A DNA stretch of 7,793 nt from MGR-bin208 sp043779285 (lineage in GTDB: Bacteria; Bacteroidota; Bacteroidia; Chitinophagales; Chitinophagaceae). The stretch lies in contig JAYWEL010000218.1 of NCBI GenBank assembly GCA_043779285.1, forward strand, positions 1-7,793. The letters are read 5' to 3'. Below, one piece after another: positions 1-7,191 of this stretch. The notes beneath the pieces were generated by a model. It was not told the origin of the DNA. It did not search any database and was given only the letters and a program-made list of their open reading frames with translations. Each line of letters begins with the position of its first letter. Position 1 is the first letter of the stretch. Both the position numbers and the translations under genes were made by a program.

Positions 1-1344
1 GAATTCGCATCGACAACTATTTCTAAGGGAACAGGGAATAAGATCGAGATCCTGAAAGAAATTCATTTCCCGCATTCAGTAGGATTACTTTATTCAGCAT
101 TCACATATTTTCTGGGTTTTAAAGTTAATAGTGACGAGTATAAATTGATGGGATTGGCTCCCTATGGAAATCCATTCTCAGAACAGTTTGAAAGATTTTA
201 CCAACTAATAACAACAAAACTGATCAGGGTCTTTGATGATGGCTCTATTCATATAAACCAGCATTACTTTGATTATGGCTCCGGGTTAAAAATGATCCAT
301 GAAAAGAGATTTGAAAAATTATTCGGATTTGTTACTCGCAAAAAAGATGAAGATTTTAAGCTATGCCATCTTGATTGTGCTTTGGCTATTCAACATATTC
401 TTGAAGAAATTGTACTGAAGTTGGCAAAGCATGCTTTTCAATTAACGAATAGCAGGAATTTATGCCTGGCAGGAGGAGTGGCATTAAACTGTGTAGCCAA
501 CGGAAAAATTCAAAAAGAAAATATTTTTGAAAATATTTTTATCCAGCCCGCTGCGGGTGATGCCGGAGGTGCTTTAGGTGCTGCTTTAGCCGGATACCAT
601 ATTTATTATAATAAAGAATTGTCATTTACAGGCAATGATAAAATGAAGAATGGTTATCTCGGACCGGGTTTTGCGGAAGAAAGTATACTAACTGTTATTA
701 ACTCAGATAAACCATTTTTTAAAAAAATTAATTCTTCTAATGAATTATGTGACCATGTGGCCAAACTGATAAAGGAAGGAAATGTTGTTGGTTGGTTCCA
801 GGGAAGAATGGAATTTGGCCCCAGGTCTCTTGGCAACAGAAGCATTCTTGCAGATGCCAGAAATCCGGATATGCAACAGAAGGTAAACCATAAAATTAAA
901 TTCAGAGAGGGATTCAGGCCTTTTGCTCCGGTTGTTTTAGCTGAAGATGCTCCTTTATACTTTGATCTTGAATCTCCTTCACCCTATATGCTTTTAGTGC
1001 AAAAAGTAAAAGAGGAATACCTGATTGATCTCCCTTCAAATTTTCATGAACTTCCCTGGCAGGAAAAATTGGCTGTTAACAAAAGTAAATTCCCCGCTAT
1101 TACACATGTTGATCTTACAGCTCGCATACAAACTGTATCTGCAGAATCCAATCCTTTATTTTATTCCTTACTTTCTTCTTTTAAAAATTTAACAGGCCAT
1201 GGATTGTTATTAAACACCAGTTTTAATATAAAAGATGAACCGGTAGTTTGTACGCCACAAGAAGCCTTTGATTGCTTTATGAAGACGGGTTTGGATTATC
1301 TGATTATTGATCATTTTATTTTTGCCAAACAAACTGATAAATGA
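1..1344 (+). CDS. O-carbamoyltransferase, NodU/CmcH family (5' end outside the window)
   Basis: This gene encodes the C-terminal 447 residues of a NodU/CmcH/TobZ/SxtI-type carbamoyltransferase. The reading frame is open from base 1, so the ATG-like starts at 145 are internal, and about 130-170 N-terminal residues are missing compared with the usual 580-620. Visible family motifs, numbered from the first visible residue, are IHFPHSVGLLYSAF (21-34), LMGLAPYG (47-54), LAGGVALNCVANGK (156-169), PAAGDAGGALGAAL (182-195, whose Asp187 matches the metal-ligand aspartate of the Kae1-like domain), FGPRSLGNRS (272-281), FRPFAP, DLTARIQTV and LLLNTSFN. In TobZ the C-terminal YrdC-like domain makes carbamoyl-adenylate from carbamoyl phosphate and ATP, and the Kae1-like domain passes the carbamoyl group to a hydroxyl of the acceptor. 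Both domains are represented here, but the N-terminal HxxxH metal site lies outside the window. The acceptor cannot be read from the sequence. The two genes downstream match the sxtI/J/K-type trio. The common motif form is GPRALGNRS, so the Ser here is a small deviation. Confidence 0.95.
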   Translation, partial: EFASTTISKGTGNKIEILKEIHFPHSVGLLYSAFTYFLGFKVNSDEYKLMGLAPYGNPFSEQFERFYQLITTKLIRVFDDGSIHINQHYFDYGSGLKMIHEKRFEKLFGFVTRKKDEDFKLCHLDCALAIQHILEEIVLKLAKHAFQLTNSRNLCLAGGVALNCVANGKIQKENIFENIFIQPAAGDAGGALGAALAGYHIYYNKELSFTGNDKMKNGYLGPGFAEESILTVINSDKPFFKKINSSNELCDHVAKLIKEGNVVGWFQGRMEFGPRSLGNRSILADARNPDMQQKVNHKIKFREGFRPFAPVVLAEDAPLYFDLESPSPYMLLVQKVKEEYLIDLPSNFHELPWQEKLAVNKSKFPAITHVDLTARIQTVSAESNPLFYSLLSSFKNLTGHGLLLNTSFNIKDEPVVCTPQEAFDCFMKTGLDYLIIDHFIFAKQTDK

Positions 1345-1408
1345 ACCTTTAGAAAAGCCTGAGCTGTTAGCTTATTTTATTCTAATTTTAATTTTGATAT
1401 AAAAAGAT

Positions 1409-1561
1409 ATGCTCGAGTTTTTAAAAGACATGTTTGGGTTCCTGAAAGAACGAAAAAAATGGTGGCTGACCCCCATGATCATTATACTAATTCTTTTTGC
1501 AGCTTTGCTTATCATTGGCTCATCCTCTGCTTTGGCACCATACATTTATTCATTATTCTGA
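1409..1561 (+). CDS. DUF5989-type small membrane protein (SxtK-like)
   Basis: This is a complete 50-residue ORF, easily missed because of its size. It starts MLEFLKDMFGFLKERKKWW, an amphipathic and basic N-terminal segment ending in a KKWW interface motif. One hydrophobic helix follows (about residues 22-45, TPMIIILILFAALLII and on), and the protein ends in SSSALAPYIYSLF. The N-terminal FLxERKKWWL pattern, the single helix and the small-residue/ALAPFIY-like tail are what I recall for the DUF5989 family. Those genes usually sit directly downstream of NodU-type carbamoyltransferases; SxtK of the saxitoxin cluster is of the same size and position. The gene lies 64 bases after the carbamoyltransferase stop and one base before the SxtJ-like start, which points to co-expression. 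The start is the first in-frame ATG, preceded by an A-rich stretch rather than a Shine-Dalgarno site, as is normal in Bacteroidota. The function is unknown; a membrane-anchoring or accessory role for the carbamoyltransferase is inference. Confidence 0.85.
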   Translation: MLEFLKDMFGFLKERKKWWLTPMIIILILFAALLIIGSSSALAPYIYSLF

Positions 1562-1562
1562 T

Positions 1563-1922
1563 ATGAAACTTTCAAAAGAAGATCAATCCATACTTGCCAT
1601 CGTAGCTGGATTTGCTATTATATCTTTAATCAGCCGAAACTATTTTTTTCTGATTATATGTGCGGTAGCCATAATCAGTTTCCCATTCCCCAAAATGAAA
1701 AAGGCGGTTCATGTAATCTGGGTAAAATTTGGCGAAATCATCGGGTGGTTCATGCATAGGATTATTCTTGGCATTCTTTTTTATCTAATTCTTACTCCTA
1801 TTGCTCTACTCAAAAAAATTCTGGGAAATGACAGTTTACAAATAAACCGAAAAGGAAGAGATTCAACTTTTCAAACCCGGAAACATTTATTTACTCCGAA
1901 AGACATGGAGAAAGTCTGGTAA
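1563..1922 (+). CDS. SxtJ family membrane protein
   Basis: This encodes a 119-residue integral membrane protein. The ATG at 1563 was chosen over an in-frame ATG-like start at 1497 because the latter lies inside the preceding gene, and because MKLSKEDQSILAIVAG gives a normal SxtJ-like N terminus. There are three hydrophobic stretches: about residues 9-23, 27-43 (LIICAVAIISFPFP) and 63-84 (FMHRIILGILFYLILTPIALL). A charged C-terminal tail follows (KKILGNDSLQINRKGRDSTFQ...DMEKVW). The GWFMHRIILGILFYLILTPIALLxK core and the short W-containing tail after it fit the SxtJ family, which commonly follows NodU/CmcH carbamoyltransferases. The start lies one base after the DUF5989-type stop (TGATATG arrangement), so translational coupling is likely. 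It is the last gene of this unit and is followed by the 1936-2076 palindrome. No biochemical role is established. Family assignment is fairly secure; function is not. Confidence 0.85.
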   Translation: MKLSKEDQSILAIVAGFAIISLISRNYFFLIICAVAIISFPFPKMKKAVHVIWVKFGEIIGWFMHRIILGILFYLILTPIALLKKILGNDSLQINRKGRDSTFQTRKHLFTPKDMEKVW

Positions 1923-1935
1923 CTATTTTTTTAAA

Positions 1936-2076
1936 AAAAATGAGGCTGTCAAAAGTCGATTTGGGAATATCTGCCGGTAAGGCGATAAGACGGTAAGCAT
2001 TGAAATTCAATTGCCGTTTTCTTTACCCTTCCCGTCTTCCCGGATATAAATAGCTTTTGGAGACAGCCTCATTTTT
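1936..2076. repeat. MITE-like near-palindromic element with 15-bp terminal inverted repeats
   Basis: The left end AAAAATGAGGCTGTC (1936-1950) is repeated perfectly and inverted as GACAGCCTCATTTTT (2062-2076). Pairing continues inwards: AAAAG (1951-1955) with CTTTT (2054-2058) after a 3-base bulge, ATAT/ATAT, CCGG (1974-1977) with CCGG (2040-2043), ACGG (1990-1993) with CCGT (2014-2017), and the central TTGAA-A-TTCAA (2000-2010). The inner arms contain degenerate 8-bp units. On the plus strand these are GGTAAGGC, GATAAGAC and GGTAAGCA (1976-1999); on the minus strand they are GGGAAGAC and GGGAAGGG (about 2027-2042). The element codes for nothing, shows no clear target-site duplication and lies between convergent genes. 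It may be a dispersed palindromic repeat or the remnant of a small non-autonomous transposable element. Copy number elsewhere in the genome cannot be judged from this window. Confidence 0.75.
1936..2076. terminator. Candidate bidirectional terminator between convergent genes
   Basis: The 15-bp outer stem is GC-rich in its middle (GAGGCTGTC) and ends in a T run in both directions: TTTTT at 2072-2076 on the plus strand, and eight T's on the minus strand, complementary to A's at 1933-1940. The SxtJ-like stop is 11-13 bases to the left and the PorU2-type stop about 25 bases to the right, with both genes reading towards it. The long loop (about 110 bases, itself able to fold) is unlike a compact intrinsic terminator. 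The role is therefore inferred from placement and symmetry. Confidence 0.5.
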
Positions 2077-2101
2077 CAGTTATAATAAATTGATCCGGTT
2101 T

Positions 2102-5100
2102 TTATCTCATCAAATACATTTTTCCATAGCCCTTATTAAAGTATTTTTCAGTTTCATCATTCTCCCCTTTGTACTTATCTAATGAACGGCCATTCAGATT
2201 AGTAACCACTCTATAGAGATAGATACCGTTGGCTAGTTTTTGTCCATATTGATCAGTGCCATCCCATTTAAAGTCTGTGATGTTTCTTCCAACATGCAAA
2301 GTTCCCAATTCATCTTTCGTTATCTCCCTTACAGTTTTACCCGTAACAGTAAGTATCTGAATTTTTATGTTTTGTGGCACTTCGCTTCCTGTAATGGTGA
2401 ACACAAAAGCGGTTGCTGTTGTAAATGGATTTGGATAATTCAGCATGTTTGATATCATCGGTTTATTGATGACCTGGAATCCGACTTTATACTCCAGGTT
2501 TCCTGCTGTATTTCCACTTCTGTCTTTTCCGGTTACGATCAACTCATAATCACCATCCTGTTTAAATTGTGGAGTGAAGTCGATAGTGGCAGTATTATCA
2601 GGGTTTGGTGCACTGCCTGCTCCGGTAAATTTAAGTGTGTCATTATTGATAAAGAATGAAGAACGGATAGTACCGTTGGGATATCTTACTTTAACTTTTG
2701 TAGCCGAAGTGTCATTTAAAACTAACCATTTACTCTCATCCTTAAGTTTCACCAGAATATGTGGCTTGGATGATACTATGTCCCGGTTTAAAATATGCAC
2801 TCCGTCAAAAGTCACATCCAATAACGGATTTAATTTATCTCCTCTTACAAAGAAATTTTTAAACATGAAATTATTAAAGCGAAACTGCTCCGGCTGATCA
2901 TTATCCGGATTTACATCAACAAATAAACTATTCTGGCCAATAAGATTTTGTGTGATAAAAGAATGCCTTACATGAAGTGTATCTCCCTTGATCAGTGGTT
3001 TAAGCTTTGCTAAAGGAATCACGTTTGATACATTACTTGCATCTGTTAATACCATTTTTGTTTTCAGGCTGTCGAAATTCGTTTCACTGACATTTTTGAA
3101 AGCAATTTTAAAATCTAAAGGTTCTCCAATATCGAATGTGTCTTTCATTTGGAATAAAATATTTGGCGCAAGTGCTCCTTCAGGTACAGGTATATAAGTT
3201 AAACGCCAATATTTCAATTGGTAGGGAGTAAAGTTTACAGAATCGGCATTTCTCATTCTCAATTTTAAGAAAGGATACTGATTAGCATTAATACCTGAAA
3301 TATCATAATCCTGCTGACTCAAAGAAAGATCACTCAATAATGTAACTTCCGTTCCTGTATTATTTATGCCTACTACATCCAGCTTTGTTGCATCTCCCGG
3401 AAGTATATCAGCCGAAGAACCTCTCCATTTTAATTGTTTCCACTGTTTGGCAGCACCAAAAACAGGAGAGCTGATATAACCCAGGCTATCCGTTGTTGGA
3501 CAATCAACACTTACAATTACACGGTCATAAATATTCTCTGAGAATTCATACCTTGGCGTAAATTCATTTAGCCCATTCTTTTTAAAAACGAATACAAAAC
3601 ACCGGTTTGTATTATAATTATCAATACCGGCAAATCCCTGATTCTTTAATGTATGATATAAGGATACTCCGGATCCCCAATAAGCAGTATCCCCTCTCCA
3701 TACATTTGAATAGGTATTAATTCCCTGGTAGGGATATGTATTGCTCCGAATTACAACATAGGCACCATCAGGAACTACATTCTCAAGAAAATTTTTAGCT
3801 TTCCTTCTCCAACTTGTATCTCCCAATAAATATTGATAGTTATAAGTCCTCAAGCCCCCGCAAGTAGAGCTAATGCTTCCATGAAGCCCCTGGCCACTTG
3901 AAAAATCATTTATCATCGGTTTAAAGGTCTTGGGATCATAAACATTAATGATTAGTTCATCATAATTACAACCACCGGTACTAAGAATTTCTCCGTTGAC
4001 GGTGATATTATAGTCAGTACCATTAGTACCCCCTGTCGGGTAGATGGCTGAGCGAACGAATAAACTATTTAAGACCGGGTTAAAATTCCATGACCGTTTT
4101 GATGAGTCTATACGTAAATGTTGAGATGCTGATTTTGAATGTTGGAAGAAATGCGACTGATTAAATCCAAGATCACTAGAGGATAAATATACAAATGATG
4201 AATTATTCCATTTTAAAGGATTACTTTGATTATCAAGTGGAGAAACTCTCCAGTAATAAACAACACTATCAATAAAAGTAATTCCAGGTGTAAACTCAAG
4301 AACACCACCGATAGATGTAAATGACTGAGATCGTTTAAGTGTTGAATTAAAAAACTCTGTTGTATCCAATTCCATCCGATACTGCCTTGAAGGGCTCATC
4401 GCATTGGCGGTTGATGCCTGAAGTTTGATGTTTTGTTTATTAATGATCGCAAAATTCAATGGATAAACAGGTCTGATGTCATCTTCAAAAATAAAAACAT
4501 CTTTTATCACTGAATTATTAGTTTCAAAAATCTCATCTGCATTATTATCTACATCCACACTTACAATTATTTTATTTAATCCTTTATCAGTAAGAGGATT
4601 TATTGGAAGTGAAATAGATATTGAATCCTGGAAAAGAATGCCGGGTATAGTGTCTTTATAAACTGAAACTATATTACCTGCCGGATACTGCCGTTTAACT
4701 TCTACTGCAATATCCTTGTTTTCCACTTTCCCAATATTTAAAAATTTTGCATCCACTTTAAAGCTGGGTTCCACTATGGAAATAAGAGATGGAGAAACTT
4801 TTATTGTGGAGCTCTCAACAACATAATCAGGCTTAGGATGAGAATTAGGTTTTATTGCCGGATCCCCATGCAAAACATTTTGCTCCGTATGAAAACGGGA
4901 AATGAAATTGGTTTGTGAAGTTTGACTAAACGTCTGTATAATTGATTGCTGAATTATTTCCCCGTACGATTTCCCGTAAAGTGTTTTGGAAATACCATTA
5001 TACGTATTAATGTTAATGATATCAAGATAGTTGGGTAATCCATAATGAGAACTGGCAAGAAAAGCAATACTTCCTCTTTCGGGTGCCAATACCATTTTCT

Positions 5101-7165
5101 CTGAAAGAGTTTCTTTCACAAAAAACCGGGCTGTGCTAAAATTGAAAAAATTTCCAGCCAGGCATCCCATGGCAATAAAAAACGGATACTTCCCTTTGTT
5201 ATTATAATGTTCCGGTTCTTCCAGATTAAAATCCAATACGGTGGAAGATGAATGTCCGAAATAAGTAATCAGGCTGATTCCTTCCGTAAACAGGTTATCC
5301 AGAAGCTGACTGGAGAGTTGTTGTACAGCATCAGCAGAAGATTTTTTGAAGGTTGTTATTTTAGCTCCAAAAAGACTATCTGAAATAATCCTATCATAAT
5401 TTTTAAAATAATTGGTTAGTTGAGCCACAAGTAAAGGCTCATTGCCTCCAACAGCATGTATTACATTTTTCATCCAGGCTTTATCCTGTATATATGGAGA
5501 AGGTGTTTGCTGTGCATTTTCGTACTGCTTTACTTTTACGAGGTAATTAGCCAGCTCAGCAGCATTTATAACAGATATTCTTCCAATTGGTGTTAACGGA
5601 ATTTGTTGTCCCAATTCTGCGGTAAATAAAATATCAGATGCCGGATAACCAAATGTTGGCACAAGGTTCAATTTTTCAACATCAGGATTGGATTCATAAC
5701 TCCGATACTGGTTATAAACAACTGCATGTCCAATCAGCAGAATAAATTTTGGCGTTACTGAATACGTCGCCCTTGCCCATCGTATAAAATTTCTGATGGA
5801 TGATGGATGTTTTTTTATACCGAACGCAAATTGATCAACCAGTTCATCTATATCATAAATATTAGCAGTAAAACCACCACCTGCCGCACTTGACCGGTAT
5901 GTTTTATAATCTGCAACCGGATTAGTTCCATTTGCTCCATTATTAAGAACCGCGTTTGAGATTATCAGATAATCACCTTGATTGGCTGCAGAAAGATAAT
6001 TGATGAAATTCCGTGTTGTAATACCATTTATCGATGTAATATTAGAAGAGTTAAGACTCATTAAAATCAGCTTCCTGTTTCCAGCAGATGGTAATAAAGC
6101 AAATTTTACAAGTGCCGGATTTGAAATGTCGCCGATATACCTGGTACCGTTTGTCAAATCATATAAGACCGGGGCCACAGAACCATAATTGAAATTACTA
6201 ATCTCGAGATAATTGCCGGAACTGTTAGCCATCAACTCAAATTCAAAATTGCTGGCTGCACCAAAATTGAAAATTCGTGGATATACAAATTCATATTGAG
6301 ATATAACCATCCGGTCAAACTGAGAAGCACTTTGATTTTTTACTTCAATTTTTGCACTATCAGACGAAAAAACAGAAAGCGGAATGTTTGGAACTTCAAC
6401 TTTTTCATAATTAAGGAAGTTCATTGTATTTCCCCAGATACTATCGTTATTTATCTTCACACGGTAATTTCTTTCGTTGTATGCATTACCCGACAAATTC
6501 ATTCTGAAAGTAGCAGTGGGTCCGGCAGGATACAAATAAACCCTGTGTGCATTTAAGCTGGCTCTGTCCGGATAAATATCATAGCCTACCCAACCCTCAC
6601 TCCTGTCGTATGATGAAGAGTAAACATATTCACCGGCATCTACATAAAATCCGGAATTAATATAATCTCTGAAATACTTCCCTTCAGTATGCATGAAGTA
6701 CGGATCAACAGGTAATGAATTTCCGGCAACATTGTTTGCAGTATTTTGTAATCGAAAATTCCCACCGGCAGGATTTACCGTAAGAAAAAAAGCTGCAGTA
6801 TCAGTTTGAAAACTGTGCTTGTCTGCTAATTGGTAAGATGGATCTTTATATAATTCTCTATCAGGTTTACCATCATTCCTTTCACCCCAGAATTCAATAA
6901 ATCCATTTGCCCCCAATGGGCCGGAACTTGCAGATGTGAATAAAGGAACCTGCTCCCCGTTACGCCATAACTGAAATTGCTCGGCTGGATTATTGCCAAG
7001 ATTAATAGTGGCTAATGTTGCCTGTGAAATTCTATACAGTCCGGTTGATCCCACTTTGAACTTATAATAAGTTTTACTATAATCAATCCACTCGTTATTA
7101 TAAGTTTGAGCCTGAGATATTAATCCCGGGATGGTTAAGCTCACTAAAATCAGAAAACGTTTCAT
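2102..7165 (-). CDS. porU2: Putative T9SS sortase PorU2: secreted C25-family cysteine peptidase
   Basis: This encodes a 1687-residue secreted protein. A signal peptide (KRFLILVSLTIPGLISQA) is probably cleaved after Ala19. Residues 20-390 form a beta-rich N-terminal region. Residues about 397-775 are a gingipain-like C25 domain with FILLIGH (474-480), PASDILF (508-514), GRISVINAAEL (528-538), the catalytic His638 in YFGHSS, the catalytic Cys668 in IAMGCLAG, and LHGDPAIK (765-772). A CARDB-like domain (about 785-893, with DNNADEIFETNNS) follows, then an FnIII-like segment ending VYYWRVSP. A four-Cys central module covers about 1050-1225, and a conserved-looking PEGALAP lies near 1328. A second CARDB-like domain spans about 1335-1440. 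A FlgD-like Ig domain (NYPNPF at 1576-1581, WDGTDQYGQKLANGIYLYRV at 1634-1653) precedes the basic end KMYLMR. PorU cleaves the C-terminal signal of T9SS cargo and attaches the cargo to the cell surface. This protein is some 500 residues longer than P. gingivalis PorU, so the PorU2 type fits better than PorU itself. A PorV-like gene lies 26 bases upstream. It could instead be a surface protease that is T9SS cargo. Confidence 0.85.
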   Translation of the reverse strand: MKRFLILVSLTIPGLISQAQTYNNEWIDYSKTYYKFKVGSTGLYRISQATLATINLGNNPAEQFQLWRNGEQVPLFTSASSGPLGANGFIEFWGERNDGKPDRELYKDPSYQLADKHSFQTDTAAFFLTVNPAGGNFRLQNTANNVAGNSLPVDPYFMHTEGKYFRDYINSGFYVDAGEYVYSSSYDRSEGWVGYDIYPDRASLNAHRVYLYPAGPTATFRMNLSGNAYNERNYRVKINNDSIWGNTMNFLNYEKVEVPNIPLSVFSSDSAKIEVKNQSASQFDRMVISQYEFVYPRIFNFGAASNFEFELMANSSGNYLEISNFNYGSVAPVLYDLTNGTRYIGDISNPALVKFALLPSAGNRKLILMSLNSSNITSINGITTRNFINYLSAANQGDYLIISNAVLNNGANGTNPVADYKTYRSSAAGGGFTANIYDIDELVDQFAFGIKKHPSSIRNFIRWARATYSVTPKFILLIGHAVVYNQYRSYESNPDVEKLNLVPTFGYPASDILFTAELGQQIPLTPIGRISVINAAELANYLVKVKQYENAQQTPSPYIQDKAWMKNVIHAVGGNEPLLVAQLTNYFKNYDRIISDSLFGAKITTFKKSSADAVQQLSSQLLDNLFTEGISLITYFGHSSSTVLDFNLEEPEHYNNKGKYPFFIAMGCLAGNFFNFSTARFFVKETLSEKMVLAPERGSIAFLASSHYGLPNYLDIININTYNGISKTLYGKSYGEIIQQSIIQTFSQTSQTNFISRFHTEQNVLHGDPAIKPNSHPKPDYVVESSTIKVSPSLISIVEPSFKVDAKFLNIGKVENKDIAVEVKRQYPAGNIVSVYKDTIPGILFQDSISISLPINPLTDKGLNKIIVSVDVDNNADEIFETNNSVIKDVFIFEDDIRPVYPLNFAIINKQNIKLQASTANAMSPSRQYRMELDTTEFFNSTLKRSQSFTSIGGVLEFTPGITFIDSVVYYWRVSPLDNQSNPLKWNNSSFVYLSSSDLGFNQSHFFQHSKSASQHLRIDSSKRSWNFNPVLNSLFVRSAIYPTGGTNGTDYNITVNGEILSTGGCNYDELIINVYDPKTFKPMINDFSSGQGLHGSISSTCGGLRTYNYQYLLGDTSWRRKAKNFLENVVPDGAYVVIRSNTYPYQGINTYSNVWRGDTAYWGSGVSLYHTLKNQGFAGIDNYNTNRCFVFVFKKNGLNEFTPRYEFSENIYDRVIVSVDCPTTDSLGYISSPVFGAAKQWKQLKWRGSSADILPGDATKLDVVGINNTGTEVTLLSDLSLSQQDYDISGINANQYPFLKLRMRNADSVNFTPYQLKYWRLTYIPVPEGALAPNILFQMKDTFDIGEPLDFKIAFKNVSETNFDSLKTKMVLTDASNVSNVIPLAKLKPLIKGDTLHVRHSFITQNLIGQNSLFVDVNPDNDQPEQFRFNNFMFKNFFVRGDKLNPLLDVTFDGVHILNRDIVSSKPHILVKLKDESKWLVLNDTSATKVKVRYPNGTIRSSFFINNDTLKFTGAGSAPNPDNTATIDFTPQFKQDGDYELIVTGKDRSGNTAGNLEYKVGFQVINKPMISNMLNYPNPFTTATAFVFTITGSEVPQNIKIQILTVTGKTVREITKDELGTLHVGRNITDFKWDGTDQYGQKLANGIYLYRVVTNLNGRSLDKYKGENDETEKYFNKGYGKMYLMR

Positions 7166-7191
7166 CAGAATTGGTTTATACTAAGTATGGA

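Noticed and set aside
1..6. The window starts exactly at GAATTC, suggesting a cloning junction
   Set aside because: The bases read in frame as Glu-Phe and continue into a family-consistent EFASTT segment, so there is no sign of foreign vector sequence. A cut at that site is possible but unprovable.
654..845. A 63-codon minus-strand ORF
   Set aside because: It is antisense to conserved carbamoyltransferase motifs and has no independent support.
1367..1396. Possible Bacteroidota promoter: TTAG, 18-base gap, TAATTTTG, ahead of the DUF5989-type gene
   Set aside because: The -7 box fits TAnnTTTG, but the -33 box is poor and the site would leave only a few bases of leader before the ATG at 1409. 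In such AT-rich DNA this is expected by chance, and co-transcription with the carbamoyltransferase is simpler.
1497..1562. Upstream in-frame start that would give a 141-aa SxtJ-like protein
   Set aside because: The extra 22 residues lie within the overlapping DUF5989-type coding sequence and look like its shadow. The ATG at 1563 gives the family-like N terminus.
1926..1940. T7-A8 tract beside the palindrome as a target-site duplication or separate terminator
   Set aside because: No matching duplication is found at the right end of the element. The tract is adequately explained as part of the stem end and AT-rich flank.
2240..6556. Several plus-strand ORFs of 61-107 codons (for example 2574-2897 and 6296-6556)
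   Set aside because: All lie antisense inside the PorU2-type gene, show no recognisable domain or coherent composition, and are explained as shadows of a long coding frame.
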